From Aphelocoma coerulescens (taxonomy: Eukaryota; Chordata; Aves; Passeriformes; Corvidae): a stretch of 64,000 nucleotides of DNA. Position numbers and translations under genes: made by a program. Shown one piece after another: positions 1 through 14,214 of this stretch. Each line of letters opens with the position of its first letter. Position 1 is the stretch's first letter. The stretch covers positions 2,797,501 through 2,861,500 of the forward strand of contig NC_091018.1 of the NCBI RefSeq assembly GCF_041296385.1. The letters are read 5' to 3'. The notes under the pieces were generated by a model. It was not told where the DNA came from and searched no databases. It saw nothing but the letters and a program-made list of their open reading frames with translations.

Positions 1-3000
1 GACTTAACATCTAACACCAAAACATTTAATCTAGCACAGCAATAGTGTTCTGGTTTAAAGATATCCTGACCCTCCTGCACAATACCATGTACATGTTTTA
101 TTTCTGACATCAATACTTCAACAAGTGTTAATTTAACCCTCTTAAGTAGACAAAGCCAGATATTGCAATGGAGCAGGAAGGTGCAACCCTGCTGTTCATG
201 TCCAGGAATTATTTTATTCAGCCAGGAATATGTTTTTCCAGAGCAGATGCTTTAGAATTTGTGTCTTTGATTAAATTCCTGAAGAGACATATTTGAAAAT
301 ATTTGCAGTAATAAGGCAAATTCAGACTATAGAAAGTTACAGGCACAACTGTTACATGAATTTTTTATGCCAGTTCTAGATACAACACAGACTACAGCAA
401 ATGTTAAATGCTTATGCTATAGCTCCAGCTCTGTCTCTAATTTGTGTCACAGATCTTGCAAATTGCTCATTCAACAGCAAACACACATATTTAACAATAG
501 CAACTCTACTCATTTGAGACAGAATTATTCAGCCCATTAAAGATTACCCAATTTCACTGAAGTAGTAAGAAGTCAGACAAAAACTTCCTCCACTCAAAGT
601 ACAAAACGTGAGCTGCAGCAGAAAGAAAGAAGAAACAAATGGGATGGAGCTGAGGAAACGTCAGGAGTTACTCATCTTGGAGGCATCAATCCAATAAGAA
701 AAAAGAAGTTAAAATGTCTTCAGAAGAAAGTTCACTCTAAATTAAAAATTTACAAAGTCTCTGATATATTTATGAAGACACTTAGAAGAATATTTTCTGC
801 TCTGTTGAAGACCTCTTGCACAGCACACACAGTTTCATAATGATCAACTTCTATTTTGAAGATGTTTTTTAACAGTAAGTTACTAAAGTTTCCAAGACTT
901 TCATAGTTTTTGTGCATTTGTTTTTGGTTTTGATTCTTCAACAGGAGACCTCCCAAATTACTGATCTCATAATAATTTGTCATGACAGCACAAAAAAAGT
1001 TCTGCAGGTGTCTACAGCAACATACCTGCTTTTCCTGCCAAGAATCCAGAAGTACAAAAGCAATACTTCATGAATGCTTCCTCCCATACTGCTGCAGTTA
1101 TTTTGGAACGTGCTCTTCCCCTAATGGAGCAGATGACTCCTTTTGTCTCCGTGACTCTTTACAACCTGCACGTACTTCACATGAGGCACAGCTCTGAGGC
1201 TCCAACTGAGCTTGAAAGTTAATGTTCCTGTAAATCACCAACTGCCAAAGCCAGCTACACCATTTACCTTGGGACTCTTTTCTGAAAGTTAGCACAGAGG
1301 GATTTACCAATCTTTGTTTCTTTATAGGATGCTCCTAGTTATTTATTGGCTTTTTTTTTTTAATAACTCTCGCCTAAAGCACCTTAAAATTAATAAGAAC
1401 AAGATGGCACAGGCTTAACATTCTACCATGGGAATAACTGCCTGGAATGCAATAAACATGAGAGGAGACAATCACTGCTCCGACCCAACCCAGCAGCTAA
1501 AGACAGACATTGTTCAGCATCCACAGTGAAAGACCAGCTCATTCATATCTCTTATGTTGCCAAGTTTCACTGAGCAGAGTATTTAAAATTAACAACTGGA
1601 AGAGACAAAATTTAAGCCACAGCATCAACACAGAGAAGGCTCAAATCCCAGAAGAGCCTGGAGTGCAATGGTCTGTAGCTGGAGCACAGTGAAGTGGTTG
1701 GTGACCAGTGCAAGTGGCTTTGCCCTCTACGTGTCAGGAGTTTCAGTCTAGCTTCAGTTTGGTCTCACTATTCACAACCACTCTTCAGTGAAGCACAGCT
1801 GTCCCCCTGAAGTGCAATCCTTCGCTTTATTTTACCTGAAAACAAGCCCAGTTTGACACTCCCAAACCATTTCACAGAATGTAGTGGGACACAGGAATTA
1901 CAGAACACCTGATCTGAACTAAAATGCAGACACCTCTTCTGCATCCTACTGGCAAATCCAGGATCAGTTCCCAAGTATTCAGTAAGGCTGCACAATATTG
2001 TCAAGAGACAGCTTGTTTTATCTTGTTCAGTATGTCCCAGCTTATAGCCAACAGTCTTTGCAATTTAAGATCAGTTAAAATCATTTGGTTGCTGTTTGTA
2101 ATCAGTGGTTTTAGTTAAGCAATCCCAGAGAGAGAACAAGGAGACAAAGTAGTCTCAGGCTGGATGCATTTGATAAACAGCATTTTGACAGGATGCCATC
2201 TAAGAACAGACAGTGCCAGGACACCACAGAGGGTCCAAACACTTGTAGATAGTTAAGGGAAAAGAAAAATCTGCCTTACATCAATTTCAGTAGAAAGAAT
2301 AATTTTTTACTAAAATAAGGTCTTAAAACTATCAACTTTGCTGTCTTCTTTAAATCAGTGCAGGACCCCTATGGCATTACAAAGCTATAAACAGCAATGA
2401 TTATTGGCATCGTCACTTCATCCTCAGGTTTATTATGGGTCATATTTCTACCTAGATTGCAAGATTATTGTAATGTTTTAGGCCAGCAAGGATTAGTAAA
2501 AACAATACATAAATAATACAGTGTGCAACTGAAATCAGGGGATTTGAGGGAAGGAAAGGAAAGGTAGGTACAGGTTGTTAAGTGACAGGGAACTGATTAC
2601 TTTAATGTTTGTAATAATAAGAGCTGCCAAGAGAATAAGGAATGGAGTCATCAGTTTACTACCAGTGGTGACATTGCTTGTTGTCATTCAGCAGGCTAAT
2701 TGCCTCTTTTGTCAGGTATGAATTCCTTTCACAAAGATGTTAAAGGCAATGGGGCCTGGCCAAGAAGATACTCTGATTCTTAAAGGCTTCTGCTGTAGTT
2801 CCTTTTCAGGTTTGTTTATCATGTATTGGCTTCTGGCTTTTCAGAGCAAGAGAAAGAAATAAGACAGGAAGTGTTACCCATCAATTTGCCAGCCTGTACA
2901 TAATAACCTAAAGCATGTATCCATTTCTTCTTTAGAGAACACAAAGCATTTAATCACTCCTGAAAGACCTACTTATCAAGCTGAATTACTTTAAGCATCT

Positions 3001-6000
3001 TCCTATATAACACAGAGTATTTTTTTTTGTTTCCAGAAAGGAAGCTTCTAGTGTAATGAGTGAAAATGTCAGCAAACAAACACATCCTACCGCTCTACTC
3101 CTCTAACTTTTTACAATGCCTGGTCTATGAATAAATTTCTTGCTGAGCAATATTAGTCCAAAGTAAAATAATGAATCATTAACACATCATCTCCTTAATC
3201 CTTAACTCCAACAGCCCACCAGTTCTGTGAAAAACTGCTTTTATCTTCATGATTTTTTTGCTCTCCTCTTTGCAGCACACACTGAAACATGTTCTGCTAT
3301 CCATCTGGAATGATCCAACTCAATACCATCATTCATATTGATCAGGATTTACTATTTTGCATTATCAGGCTGCACATCAAATTACCAGCCTGCAACAAAG
3401 AATTAGATCAGACCAAAGAGTTTTGACCTACAAACCCCAAAGCATTTGTACCAAACAGAGTTTATAACATTAATTTGTGAGTTTAAAAAAAAAGTATAAT
3501 CCATGTTTTGTTTCCCTATGAAAAAGGATTTATTTTTAAATTACACCTCTTAGGGTTTCTCTGTGGTAGCATATACCTTCAGGTACTTATGAAAATTAAA
3601 TTTAGGTTATTTGGGAAACATTCATTTCTTTTCTATGAAATATTCCCTACAGAATTTTATCATAAGAACTTCATCCAGCTGCCACTTGTGAGTACTTTCA
3701 AAATACACCTTATCAGCACCAAGCCATAAAAAGTTTATCCCAAACAAGGCCAACATGATAACACACATGGGCTCCCTAGGGGATATCACTGCTTTTTTGG
3801 GCAAAAACACCCTCAATTTTTAACAAATCCCAAAAAAACTTCATCAGAGTACTACAGAAGTTACCAGGACGTTCCCAACAAATCTAACAACAGCAGCAGC
3901 TCCAAGCACAAGGCAGTTCAGTTTATCTGTGTTTTAACATCATGAGAATGTTTGGCTTAGCTCAAAATCTTCTAAATCAGTGACTGAACTCCATAACTGT
4001 TAATGAGGATTTTTGTTTCCAAACATTTGTGCTGGGTTTTTAACGTCTCCACTGTTACTTTACACTTCACAGCACTTCCTTACTGAACTCACTTCACATC
4101 TGAGGCCATTTCCAAACACAATTTGATCAGATTGGCTTCAAATCAAGGATAAAACAGGATTTGTCAGTGGACACAACAGGCCCCAATTTACATACACAGT
4201 TAACGAGGAAGAGGTTTATTCCACTTTGTTGTTCCTACATTTGGATGGCACGATGGCTCTGATGCATCTGAGACGCTTTCAGTAGGAGGGTGTTTAGAAA
4301 TCACTTGCCTTTGAGAAGAATATTTTTAATGCATTCAAGAGAGACAATTCCTCTTCATTTTCACACATGTTTTAGGACTACATGTATGTTTGGAAACAAA
4401 AAAACTCGTTAACCCAGCAAGGACAACCCAGCAGGCTTGAATTAGAACTAATTTTAGCAACAACAGCAAAATCACCAAAATGGCTAAAGTATTCTGCTCC
4501 TCTGTTTAGGCTGCGTATGTTTAGATTGATAAATAATTGCAAGATTGAAGAGAACTGTGAAGGTTTTATCTTAGGCAAGTAAGCAATCTGAAACAAAACC
4601 TTACAGGGGAAAATTAGGGGAAAAAAAACAACAAAAAACCAAAGCAGAGATTGTGTTTTTAGCCTTCTTTAAGTTGACTGAACCATTTTGAGCATTCAAA
4701 GCATTCATGAAGTGTTCATGAAGCGTAACAGAAGCTACATAAGAAAACATAAATCTGCTATATCATTTAACAACCTTAGGGGGAAAAAAAAAGAAAAAAA
4801 AAATCAGTTGTTCCGCTTAAAACTCTTCAGGTACAATATTTGAAAAAGCCAAAGAGCAGTACAAACAACAGTAAATAGGATTAGTTCCTTGTAGCCAGCC
4901 CTACCAAAATGGTGAAGACATGTCATTGTGCTCTTAAGTATTAAAGAAAAATCTCTCCCTGTTCAATTTGTTAATGTATGGGGTTTTTTGTGCCTGTGGG
5001 ATTTAGTTTGTCCCTTTTCCCTCATTACAGGGCTCATGGTCAATGAACACTCCCCTCAATAACCTGCACAGAGACCTCACTGGTGGATTCCTCACTTTTG
5101 GACATTCCTGACTCCTCCTGGTTGCAAACACCTAGAAAATACATCCACAGATCTCCTCCGTCTTGAAAAGGAACGTGCTTGCTGAAGTTATCAGAAATCA
5201 ATCTTTACAACAGTTAAATTTGAAGAGGAAAAAAAAAACAAAAAAACCCCTCCCAAATCTCACCAAGAAAAGAAAGATTCCCAAAGAATTTGTCCTCACC
5301 AAGAACATTAGTGATTTTAAAACTACAAAAATTGGAAGAACAAAGGGAAACAAAGTACAATATACATTATCAGTTAGATTCTCCACTGACCACAGGTGCT
5401 GTGGTGCTAAAACAAACAACCTCTCTCCCACCTTCCACAGAGCTGATCCCCTGGAAACTTCTGCTTCAGGATCTTTCTTTACTCAGGTTTACAAACTTGG
5501 TGCACCTTTTCTGGCTTAAACAGCCTCCCTCCTACTCACAAAATCACTGTACTGACAGATAATGAAATAGGATCTCTGCAGCACTATTTCATTTCCCTGA
5601 GAACACTCACTCCACCTCAATAATGCAGGTACCTTATGACACCCAAGTTTCCCTTCTCTTGCCAGCCTCGTTCCCTGAATTGCCCAGCTTCTGGCAGTCT
5701 GTCACACTGGGGGACAGAGCACCCTGCCTGGAAACTGATAAATGAAGCACTGGAAGGAGCTCTGGAGGTTGCCCCATCTCCTGAGATTATTAAGGTAGCA
5801 ATTTAATAGATGTCTTTAGCACTCAAAGTCAATGTCAATGGAGAATTCTTCAGATGAAGCGAAATAGAAGAACACATCACCTCTTGAAAAGAGGGGATTT
5901 AAGGGACATTTGCAACCTGCTTTGGAGTGTTTGTATTTCTGACCCAGAAATTAGGTTTTCAAAATAATATCTACAGTGACTGAGGAGTATTTGGGGCTGG

Positions 6001-8883
6001 GAGCCTGAGGCAAGGGAAGTGCTTACATTCACCATGCAGCACGGAGAACAGGAACAGGTACAGTCAAACCCAGCCTTTGCTTATTTATGGCGAGTGTAAA
6101 AGCACAAAAATCACAGGAAAAAAAAGCCCTCATCACAAGATATATAAACTTTGATATTCTCTTGCAGAAATTGTGCAGGGAAACCCAAGTCCATGGGAAA
6201 ACTCAGCTGGCTACACCTCATGAAGAGGCCACCACCCTACACCTGCCAAGGCAGAGGCTGCACAGCCACCCCCAGTGCTTCCCAGAATAAGACTGGATGT
6301 GAAGGTCTGGGAGACACTGAAACAGGGGCAATATTCAGGTGTAGGCAGCTGGCAACTGCTTTTATGTGAGCTCCTGTCACACCTGCAGTGGTGTCCCCAC
6401 GGCAGATTGGGGATGGAGATCACGGCTGGGGACAGAGCACAGGACAGGACACAGGACAGCCACGCTGGGGCTTTGTGCCTGCTGCAGGAGTAGGTGTCAT
6501 TTGGTATTAAACATGAGTGACTGTAGCAAGGGCAAAATAAAAATACATTTGCTCAAGAAAGGAGGATTTGTCATAACAAAGAGATTTTTTTAAGTCGTTA
6601 AAACCAGAAACCTCCTGACCTTCCAGTCAACTGCAGACAGGGGACATTCTGTTTCTGAACTATGCAAATGGACATACAAAACCCAAGAATTTTTATTATC
6701 CTTTTCCATATGCATAAACCACACATTCCCATTTGAAAATTGCATTATACTGTGGCCTTCTAACTCTGAGTGACTGTTGCTAGCTAAGTTTCATCATTTA
6801 ATATGTAGCACCTGCACTTGGCGTAATAAAATTAAGCATTCCCTTGGAAATCAGATAGCTGGAATGTTTCTGTTTCTTTTTTAGACAAGGAGAAGACTTA
6901 CCTCCACATTAGCACCTTTGATGTTGACTTTTCATCAGTAATAGAGAACGTGGTTTAAAAATTAAAAACCCAAACATCAAAATGCATTAAAAAACTCTTA
7001 GAACTGTGCAGTGAAGTAACAGAACAAAGCCACCAGATTCAAGAGCTGCTTCTGCTCTTCAGGATCTGATTAAAAAACCCAAACTTGTTTGGGAAGGAAA
7101 GCAAAGTAATCTCCATGAACTTTCTGTTAGTATAGCTAAAGCTGGCTATTATCAAAGAAACAAATGTCTGGATTCAGACACAAGCTTAGCACCTTTAGCT
7201 CTAATTAAAGCTTCCTTCAGAAGACTGTCCTATGCTAGGTACCAATTAAAGGGAAAAATCCCATGTTTAGATAGTTTTCCAAATATTTCCAAGCCTTGGG
7301 TGGGCTGCCTGGTACAGGCCTGCAGCACAGGGAAGGGAGAAGGACTCTTGTGGAATGCCTGGAGAAATAGCAAGGGCTGTGTCCCCTGCTGCCAAGACAA
7401 ACCAAGCCTCATGAGGCTTGCCCTGAAATTGAATATTTTCAGAAACTCATTCCAAATTTGAGCACCTACCCTGCTAAAGGATTTACTTTAAGTAGACTGG
7501 GGGATGTTCACAGGTACTTTTTCAGCTCCCACTAGGCCAACATCTCTGATGAATCATTCTGAATGCTGTTAAGTACAGTACATGTATGGGAAACAAAACC
7601 TCTATTTCACCTTCTTTTCCTTTGCCAAAATACACAAATGCCAGCTGTGATCATGATGTGAGTGGTACATTTAAAACAGTTATACTGTCAGGAGAGATGG
7701 GAGCTGCAACAAAGGAAAGGAACTGGCAAGAGAGACTAGAGAGATTTGAGCCACCTCTTGACCAGGCTTAGCACTAAGGTAAATCCTTGGACATGTGGAG
7801 AAATCAGCATTTGTGTTAAAATTGTTGGGCTTGGACAAACTCCCTTCCTACTGCATCCTACTGGCAACTGACTCCTGAAGGAACACAGCCAAAAAAAACA
7901 AACCCACAGTGCTTAAGAAAGTGAACCACACCATAAAGCAGTCACAAATCCAGTGGGGAAAATGCAGAGTGACACTTGAGATTGGAGAGATGCACAGAAA
8001 ATGCTCAGAAAGAATGGGGGCAAAAAAACCCCAAAGGCTTTGCTAACCCAGTGAGCATTTCAAACACGGTTGCAGAGTGCCCTGTTTAAGGTACTGAGAA
8101 CATTTAATAAGCTCATTCCAAGCTCCCTGCAGTGAAGAAATGAATGACAGCAAAAACACAGCAGCTCCAGCAGGACAAAGTGAAAGAAGAGCAGCAAAAT
8201 AGACCATGTTTGTTCTTCTGCAAGACATCAACAGACCCTTCAGGCATTTAGGGTCTCACTGACCTACAGGTACACAGCACAAACCAGGCATTTCTTCCCC
8301 TTCCCACCGTAACAGGGGTATTACCCTCTTACTAACAGGGTTATTAAGCTGAAAATGCTTCTCTGCAATCACCAGAGAAGCTCCTCACCCTGCCAGGGTG
8401 GAGAGGGGCAGGGGCAGGAAGAGAGGAAAAGCAGAATTTGCAAGAGTTGAATCCCCTTTGCTTTCCTCTGCCCTGGCAGCTCCAGGTCCCACTCCCTCTC
8501 CTGGAGGGTCTTCCTCCCCCACCACACATCTCTGCTTGTGAAGTTTCTGGATTGCTTTTCACCCTCTGCAGTTTTATACCAACAAAGCAATTTTATGATC
8601 CCAGCACAGTTATGAATCACTTCACACGTTTCTGGGGTGAAACACAAACTGTTTAACATTGCAGAGCAAGTTACATAATTGTTCACAAGATGGAATCAAG
8701 GAGGCTGTATCTAATTAAAAGTACATGGGGAATCTACTGTAAGCAGAAGGTATTGTAATTATCTTGTTTCGATGCAAATGTATCTGGTAATGAGAACAGC
8801 AAAAGCAAAGTATCTTCCCTTTCCCTTCAGGGACACACAGGTGAAGATGGAAACACGTCTGATGATACTACACATGTAAACAC
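1..8883. other. Non-coding A+T-rich DNA, nothing recognised
   Basis: No repeat family, RNA gene or exon was recognised here. The open frames are short, the longest being 118 codons at 5163-5519 (+), which is rich in lysine because it reads through A-rich sequence. That length is expected by chance in 64 kb of such DNA. A locally G+C-richer patch at about 6190-6490 contains the 10-base word cacaggacag twice (6438-6447 and 6450-6459) but has no CpG-island character. The stretch could be intron or intergenic DNA. Confidence 0.6.
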
Positions 8884-8927
8884 AAAAAAAAAAAAAAAAA
8901 AACCCAAACAAAAACCAACCAACCAAC
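8884..8927. repeat. A19 run followed by AACC-rich simple sequence
   Basis: Nineteen uninterrupted A residues (8884-8902) run into a C/A-rich stretch that includes about three and a half AACC units at 8913-8927. This may be a decayed microsatellite or an old retroposed poly(A) tail; nothing upstream identifies a retrocopy. Confidence 0.85.
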
Positions 8928-11509
8928 GAAACAAACCACCAGCCTGTCAAAATCCATACAAAAAAGTCTCAGATGTCTGAGTTTTTAACAGGAAAACTCA
9001 ATCCAAATTTTAACTGTAGCATTAAATGCACATGGGCGGGGCTTTTCTGGGTACAACAAGCTAAGTAGCAGCTGCAAAACACCAAACTAAGAAATAATCA
9101 CAAAACATATCAATAAAAGCTTTGCTTAAAACATATTATATTATTTATATATTATTTTCTTCACATCCTTGAAAAAGCATGCATGTGATTAAATAGGCAG
9201 AAACTCAGCATTAAAAGTCATATTCTGAGTTTGGTTATTTTGTAGTACAGAATTGCAATTCATGGGGTTTTTTTCACACTACCTAGATATAATTGTATGG
9301 AATTTAGTAATTTTTCAGTGAAGAAATGCTGTTGTATCACAGATTATCAACCCCACAAATGCAAAGGGGTGTTTAGCAAGGGCCCAGCCTTGGTGCCTCA
9401 GTACTTGACCTGCTTTCTCCTCGTTGGACATGGCAGACCTGGCAGGACCTGTGGGAGGTCTCCTGAGAGCAGTGCTGCTCCTGCAGCATCAGTGAAGAAC
9501 TGACTTTTAGCTCCTTGCCCAAACATCGTGGAAGGGTAAATACAAGATCTAGAAATCCCCAACAACAACAAAACAAATATAGTTGTAGATAAATCAGGCT
9601 TAAGAGAATCTACTGAATGATTGCAGCAGCTTAATGTGAGCATAGAGAAATCCCCACCAAGTTTAAACACACATTGCCAGAGAAATCCTGCCTTGTGTGA
9701 AGCTGTGTTTCTTTACTCACTCTTTATCTGAAATATCACAACTTACATTTATGAAGCTATAGCCTAACCTTATCAATGTTTAATTTGTGTTTGATTTGAG
9801 TGGGATTTATATACATGTCAACTCCTGCAATGTGACTGGAGCACACAGAGACAAATCTAGGAGGAAATGAAGGAAGACTTATCCAAAAGTTAAAATTACA
9901 CTGTCTTGCCAACCCACAAAGACTGGGGGAGGAGGAAGTTAAGCACTAAGCAAATAAATGTACTTATGCTTACAAAAATCTATTTATATTATCTGTAATC
10001 CATTTAATTAGAAAGCAAATCCCTCTCCCATATACCTCTACTCCAGTACAAGCACAACTTTGCTGTGATAAGGGATTAAACCAGAACGAGGGATAAGAAA
10101 TAGTGATATCTCCAACATGACAAAATGTTGTGTTACCAGTTCTCAAAGTGCCTGTAAGCAAATCCTAAGGGCAACCTGGTTTTCATGCATCTCCACTGAA
10201 GCTTTTTGTGCTGTGTCCACAGCTGTGGTGAGCCTTAATGAAGCTGATGGGACAGGCCACAGACATGGGATGTGTTCTTTAAGATGACAAAATAAATATT
10301 TATGAAAATTTAAGAAAATCAGAAAAAAATAATCTTGACGTTATCAAGCCTGCTGACAATTGGACACAGCAGCTCTGTGTGAACCCTAACAATGTGTTTT
10401 CAGCATGCTAGAAAGACCAAAATTTATCAATGGTCCTGTGTTTCTATAGGATGAATCACCACTCCTTGGACTCTTGGGTTTTTTCTTTTTTGCTTAAAGG
10501 TCAGGTGAAAGTTTGGAAGCCAAGTCTGCATGCAAACACGCAACCAAAACAGGGAAGACTGTTTCAGGCTATACAGGTCTGAAAGAAAAGTCCAACTTAA
10601 TTCGCAGTAATCTACTTGACAAAACAAGACAAAGTCAAAGAAGAGAAAGAAAGGAGATGTGTGTGTCTTTTGTGGTTATATCAAACACTCTAAAGAGGAC
10701 AACATCACACTGAGGTTAATTGGAAAAAAGGAAATGATTCTAAAAATTTCAAACCAATGGAAGAAAAACAACAACTTCTATCTATTTAAATTAAGTGCTC
10801 CAGACCAGATGAAAGCAACCGATGAAAAGCACATTGTTTGATAAGGTCACTTATTTGCAAGACAGGTGATCAGTATTCATTAAAAAGGAAAGGGAAAACA
10901 AGAGAAAGGCTAAAAGTGAGAGTTGTGTTATTCACTAGCACAGAAGCACAGTGACAGCTTTAAGCAGCTTTTATTGAAATGTTTCCTCTGCCTTTCCCTC
11001 GGCAACAAATGAAACAATCTTGTAACAAACTCTAACGAACGCCTAACAAGCAAACCAAACCTTTGACAACTTCTCTGCAGACCCCGATCTGCTGCAGGTC
11101 AAGGAAATTCCAGTAGTTTTTCCACTAGATGATCCCCGTTTTAATGAACAGCTGTCTCTGAAAAGTCCAGAATTTGCCATGAATTGCCATGCCTTGGATT
11201 CTGAAATGTTCCAGCCTAACCTTAAGATGTTTCTACATAAATCAGCAGTGCTACTAGAATTCCTAATTCCCTTCATCACTCCTTGTAGGCCAGCAGGGCT
11301 GGGTGTGTTCATCCTCACTGCAGCTTTGGCCCATTTCTCACCAATTAACCTCCAATTGGCCAGAGACTTTAGGGGTGAACTGAGTCATTTGTTCTACCTC
11401 CTCCTTAGACAAACCTTCTAGAGTTGTTGGGGAAGAGAAAAAGTCCACTTGATCAGTGAAACAGGTTACTGCAGGAAAAGTCCAGGAAAAGAACTGCCAA
11501 GTATAAAGC
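8928..11509. other. Non-coding A+T-rich DNA, nothing recognised
   Basis: Only short open frames and dispersed A/T-rich words are visible, for example the ATTAT-type run at about 9130-9155. No transposon, RNA gene or convincing splice-bounded exon was seen. Confidence 0.55.
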
Positions 11510-11572
11510 AGAGGAGGGGGAGGAAAAAAGAGGAAAAAGGAAAAAAAAAAAAAAAGGAAGGTGGAGATAGGG
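11510..11572 (+). repeat. Purine-rich tract with A15 run
   Basis: The plus strand is almost entirely A and G here, with 15 consecutive A residues at 11541-11555. The charged or phenylalanine-rich open frames across it on both strands are products of this low-complexity sequence. Confidence 0.8.
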
Positions 11573-11697
11573 GGACTGTTGAAGTAGAACTGAAAAGCAG
11601 AATTCACATGGGAAAAGCAATAAGAAGTCTCCCATCAGCTGGGGATTCACCCCTACAACAAAAGAATAAAATAAGTTTAAAACATACAATAATCGAG

Positions 11698-11870
11698 TGA
11701 CCTGTGCTGGAAGGGACCTCACAGATGATTTAGTTACAACCCCCCTGCCATGGGCAGGGACACCTTCCACCAGACCAGGCTTCCCAGAGCTTCATCCCAG
11801 CTGACCTGGGACAATTCCAGGGCTGGGGCAGCCCCAGCTTCTCTGGGCAGCCTCAAAGCACAGGGTTCAC
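11698..11870 (-). mobile_element. CR1 LINE 3'-region fragment, antisense
   Basis: Read on the plus strand, this matches the reverse complement of the avian CR1 3' region. A phrase of the type 'ggaagggacctca...' (11709 on) is followed by the characteristic 'acccccctgccatgggcagg' (11739-11758), 'gacaccttccac' and 'cttctctgggcagcc'. The element therefore lies on the minus strand. It is a short 5'-truncated copy, as most CR1 copies are, and has no reverse-transcriptase coding left. The left edge is set near the terminal 'gaatcg...' motif; the right edge is uncertain and degraded CR1 may extend to about 11930. Confidence 0.85.
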
Positions 11871-14145
11871 AACACCTGAGTAAGGCCAATGGTCCTCCCT
11901 AAACACAGCTCATATTCAAACCCAGCAAAGCACGAACAAAGCTTTGCTCTGGTATTTCTTCCTTCTCTCCCTCTATTTCCAGCACACACTCAGGACATAC
12001 CCAGGACTGTGGCTTTGTGCTTGGATACTGAAAACCCCACCACACCAGGATAGAACAGGTACAGATACAGGCCTATAGACAGCTAATTATGAAGCAGAAA
12101 AAAAAGCTGAATAAACAACTGAGATGTGGCAAGATTCCCCTGATATTTGAAACCCATTTACAAAATGTTTAAAACAGGTACCTACTGTTATATTTCCATG
12201 AGAAACTTAGCATGTTACACTGAAATGGACAGGAAATTCCATCAACTGAAACACTGACAAAACAAGGTTCTGACATCAAATAAAACACTGACCAAACCAA
12301 GAAATAACAATTAAAAAAAAAAATCTTTCCCGTGATCCCTAACAGACAAAAAAAACCAAACAATTGTAGCGATCAGAAAAAGAAAACTAAAATCCATCTG
12401 TTTTATTTGTATTAGCACAAATCTGGTTCTATAGATGCTGAGCAATAGATTAAAAGAAAACCAAACAAAATAACTGCACACTTTGCTAGGAAACCCTATA
12501 AGGACTTGTTAGAGGCAAACCTTTGACTTTCTGCTTTCAAATTCCCAATGGATAATTTTGTCAGTAGTGCTTTGTCACCCTGTAGCTCAAATGGCTGAAC
12601 ACAGCTACTGCTCCTATAACCAAGGCCCCATTTCTCTGCAGAATCCATCAACCACACACAGAACAAAGCACTTTAAACCTTAAGCTCACAGCACCTCTTC
12701 AGCTCTATAGAGGCAGCAATTCCAACAAGCTAATGCCATGCACAATACTTGTTTCTACATTAGTTCTATACAAGGAGCTGTTGAAAAATAACTGTGTGGG
12801 TGTTGCACCACAGCAGTGCCCATAAACCACCAGAAAAGCTCTTCTGAAGGGTCTCTCCTGGCTGCAGAGAAGTGGCTGACTGCAGAGTGTCTCTGGGCTC
12901 CCAGGACTGGAGCAAACCAAGAATGAGTGATTGAAACATTCACCAGTTCCAAGCACAGCTCAGCTGACCAGTAAGCTCCGGGGTCATCAATAATTTGATT
13001 TTCAGATGTTCCTCCTGGTAGAATGCCTACACTGTGGGTTTCAACCATGCCTGAGAAACAAGCTGCTTGCAGTAGAAAATGCTCATGGAATCGTCACCAA
13101 ATCCCAATGTCCATTTCAATTAAAGTAAAAATACATTCCTTCTGTCTAGATACATGGTAATTTCCCTAATAAGTCTACTACTTAAAATCAACAGGTCTAC
13201 TCACCTGATTAACCACTCATCAATACACACTTCAGTGTTCTAAGATTAATTTTTGAATGGTTGGGATAGGATTTAACTCACTGTATATTCAACTTGTAAA
13301 CACGTGACAGTTGCAGAATCTTTGTTTCCAGAATGAGCTGCTCCCCCTCTTCCTGCAAATTTACTCTCCACAGCATTATAACAATCTCCCTGATTCCTAT
13401 AGGTACAGCTGACATGGGAACATGGAACAACAGGAAATAATTACCACACTTCCAACTGTCCCCTGTGCCCTCTAAAGCCTTTTGCCCCCCGTTTGTCAGT
13501 TTAATAGAGCTCAGATCCTTACAAGAGCTAATTAATATTCCAGAAAGGTGAATTTGCCTTCACACCCCCAGCTGTGCCATAGAGGTGTTTGCACCCTGTG
13601 CTCACAACAAATAAATTAAAGGCATTGGATGCCATTTGGGCAGCCTTGTACAGGGCTTCAAAGAGTGACCAACAAGCAATTTCCCCACCACCAGTCTCTT
13701 TTGAGGATATTTGGTCACTGGATCAGCATCCTAACTCAGGTTAACACTGGCCTGTCAATGTCATCTCCCAGTTGATGTCATGGAGCTACCTGCCATGAGA
13801 ACCCTGCTCAGGCACAGATAACACAGGACATGAAATTTCTTGAAAACTACATAAAATCAGCAAAGAAAGAGATTAATATGATTGCCTAAAAATTATTATT
13901 ATCTACAAAATGAAGGCTCCATACCACCAGTTCTTTTTGGAACACGGACAAAGCTGTATCTGAAAGAAGATCATGACTTCATCAGCTCCAGTGGGACCTC
14001 AAGAGGAGCAGAAGACAAAGAGCAGAGACCAGCAAAATGCTCCGAAGTTTAGGAAGTGAGATATTGGGGGGTCAGTTAGAAGTGCAGCTGTGCCTTACAA
14101 AAGGCTAAGATGGAACATTAGAAACAGTAAACTATTTGTCTTTAG
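11871..14145. other. Non-coding DNA, nothing confidently recognised
   Basis: No gene was recognised. A weak tRNA-like word at 12575-12640 is discussed as a finding. Minus-strand open frames at 12.7-13.0 kb overlap each other in different frames and look like chance. Confidence 0.5.
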
Positions 14146-14214
14146 GGATTTGTCTTTAGTGATGTGTCAGGAGTGTCCCCAAAGGCAGCTGACCTGTTTG
14201 GTTCTGCCTTCTAC

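Noticed and set aside
5163..5519. 118-codon lysine-rich frame
   Set aside because: The length is expected by chance at this composition, and overlapping frames exist on both strands.
11453..11770. 105-codon minus-strand frame rich in Phe and Leu
   Set aside because: It reads through the purine-rich A15 tract and into a CR1 fragment.
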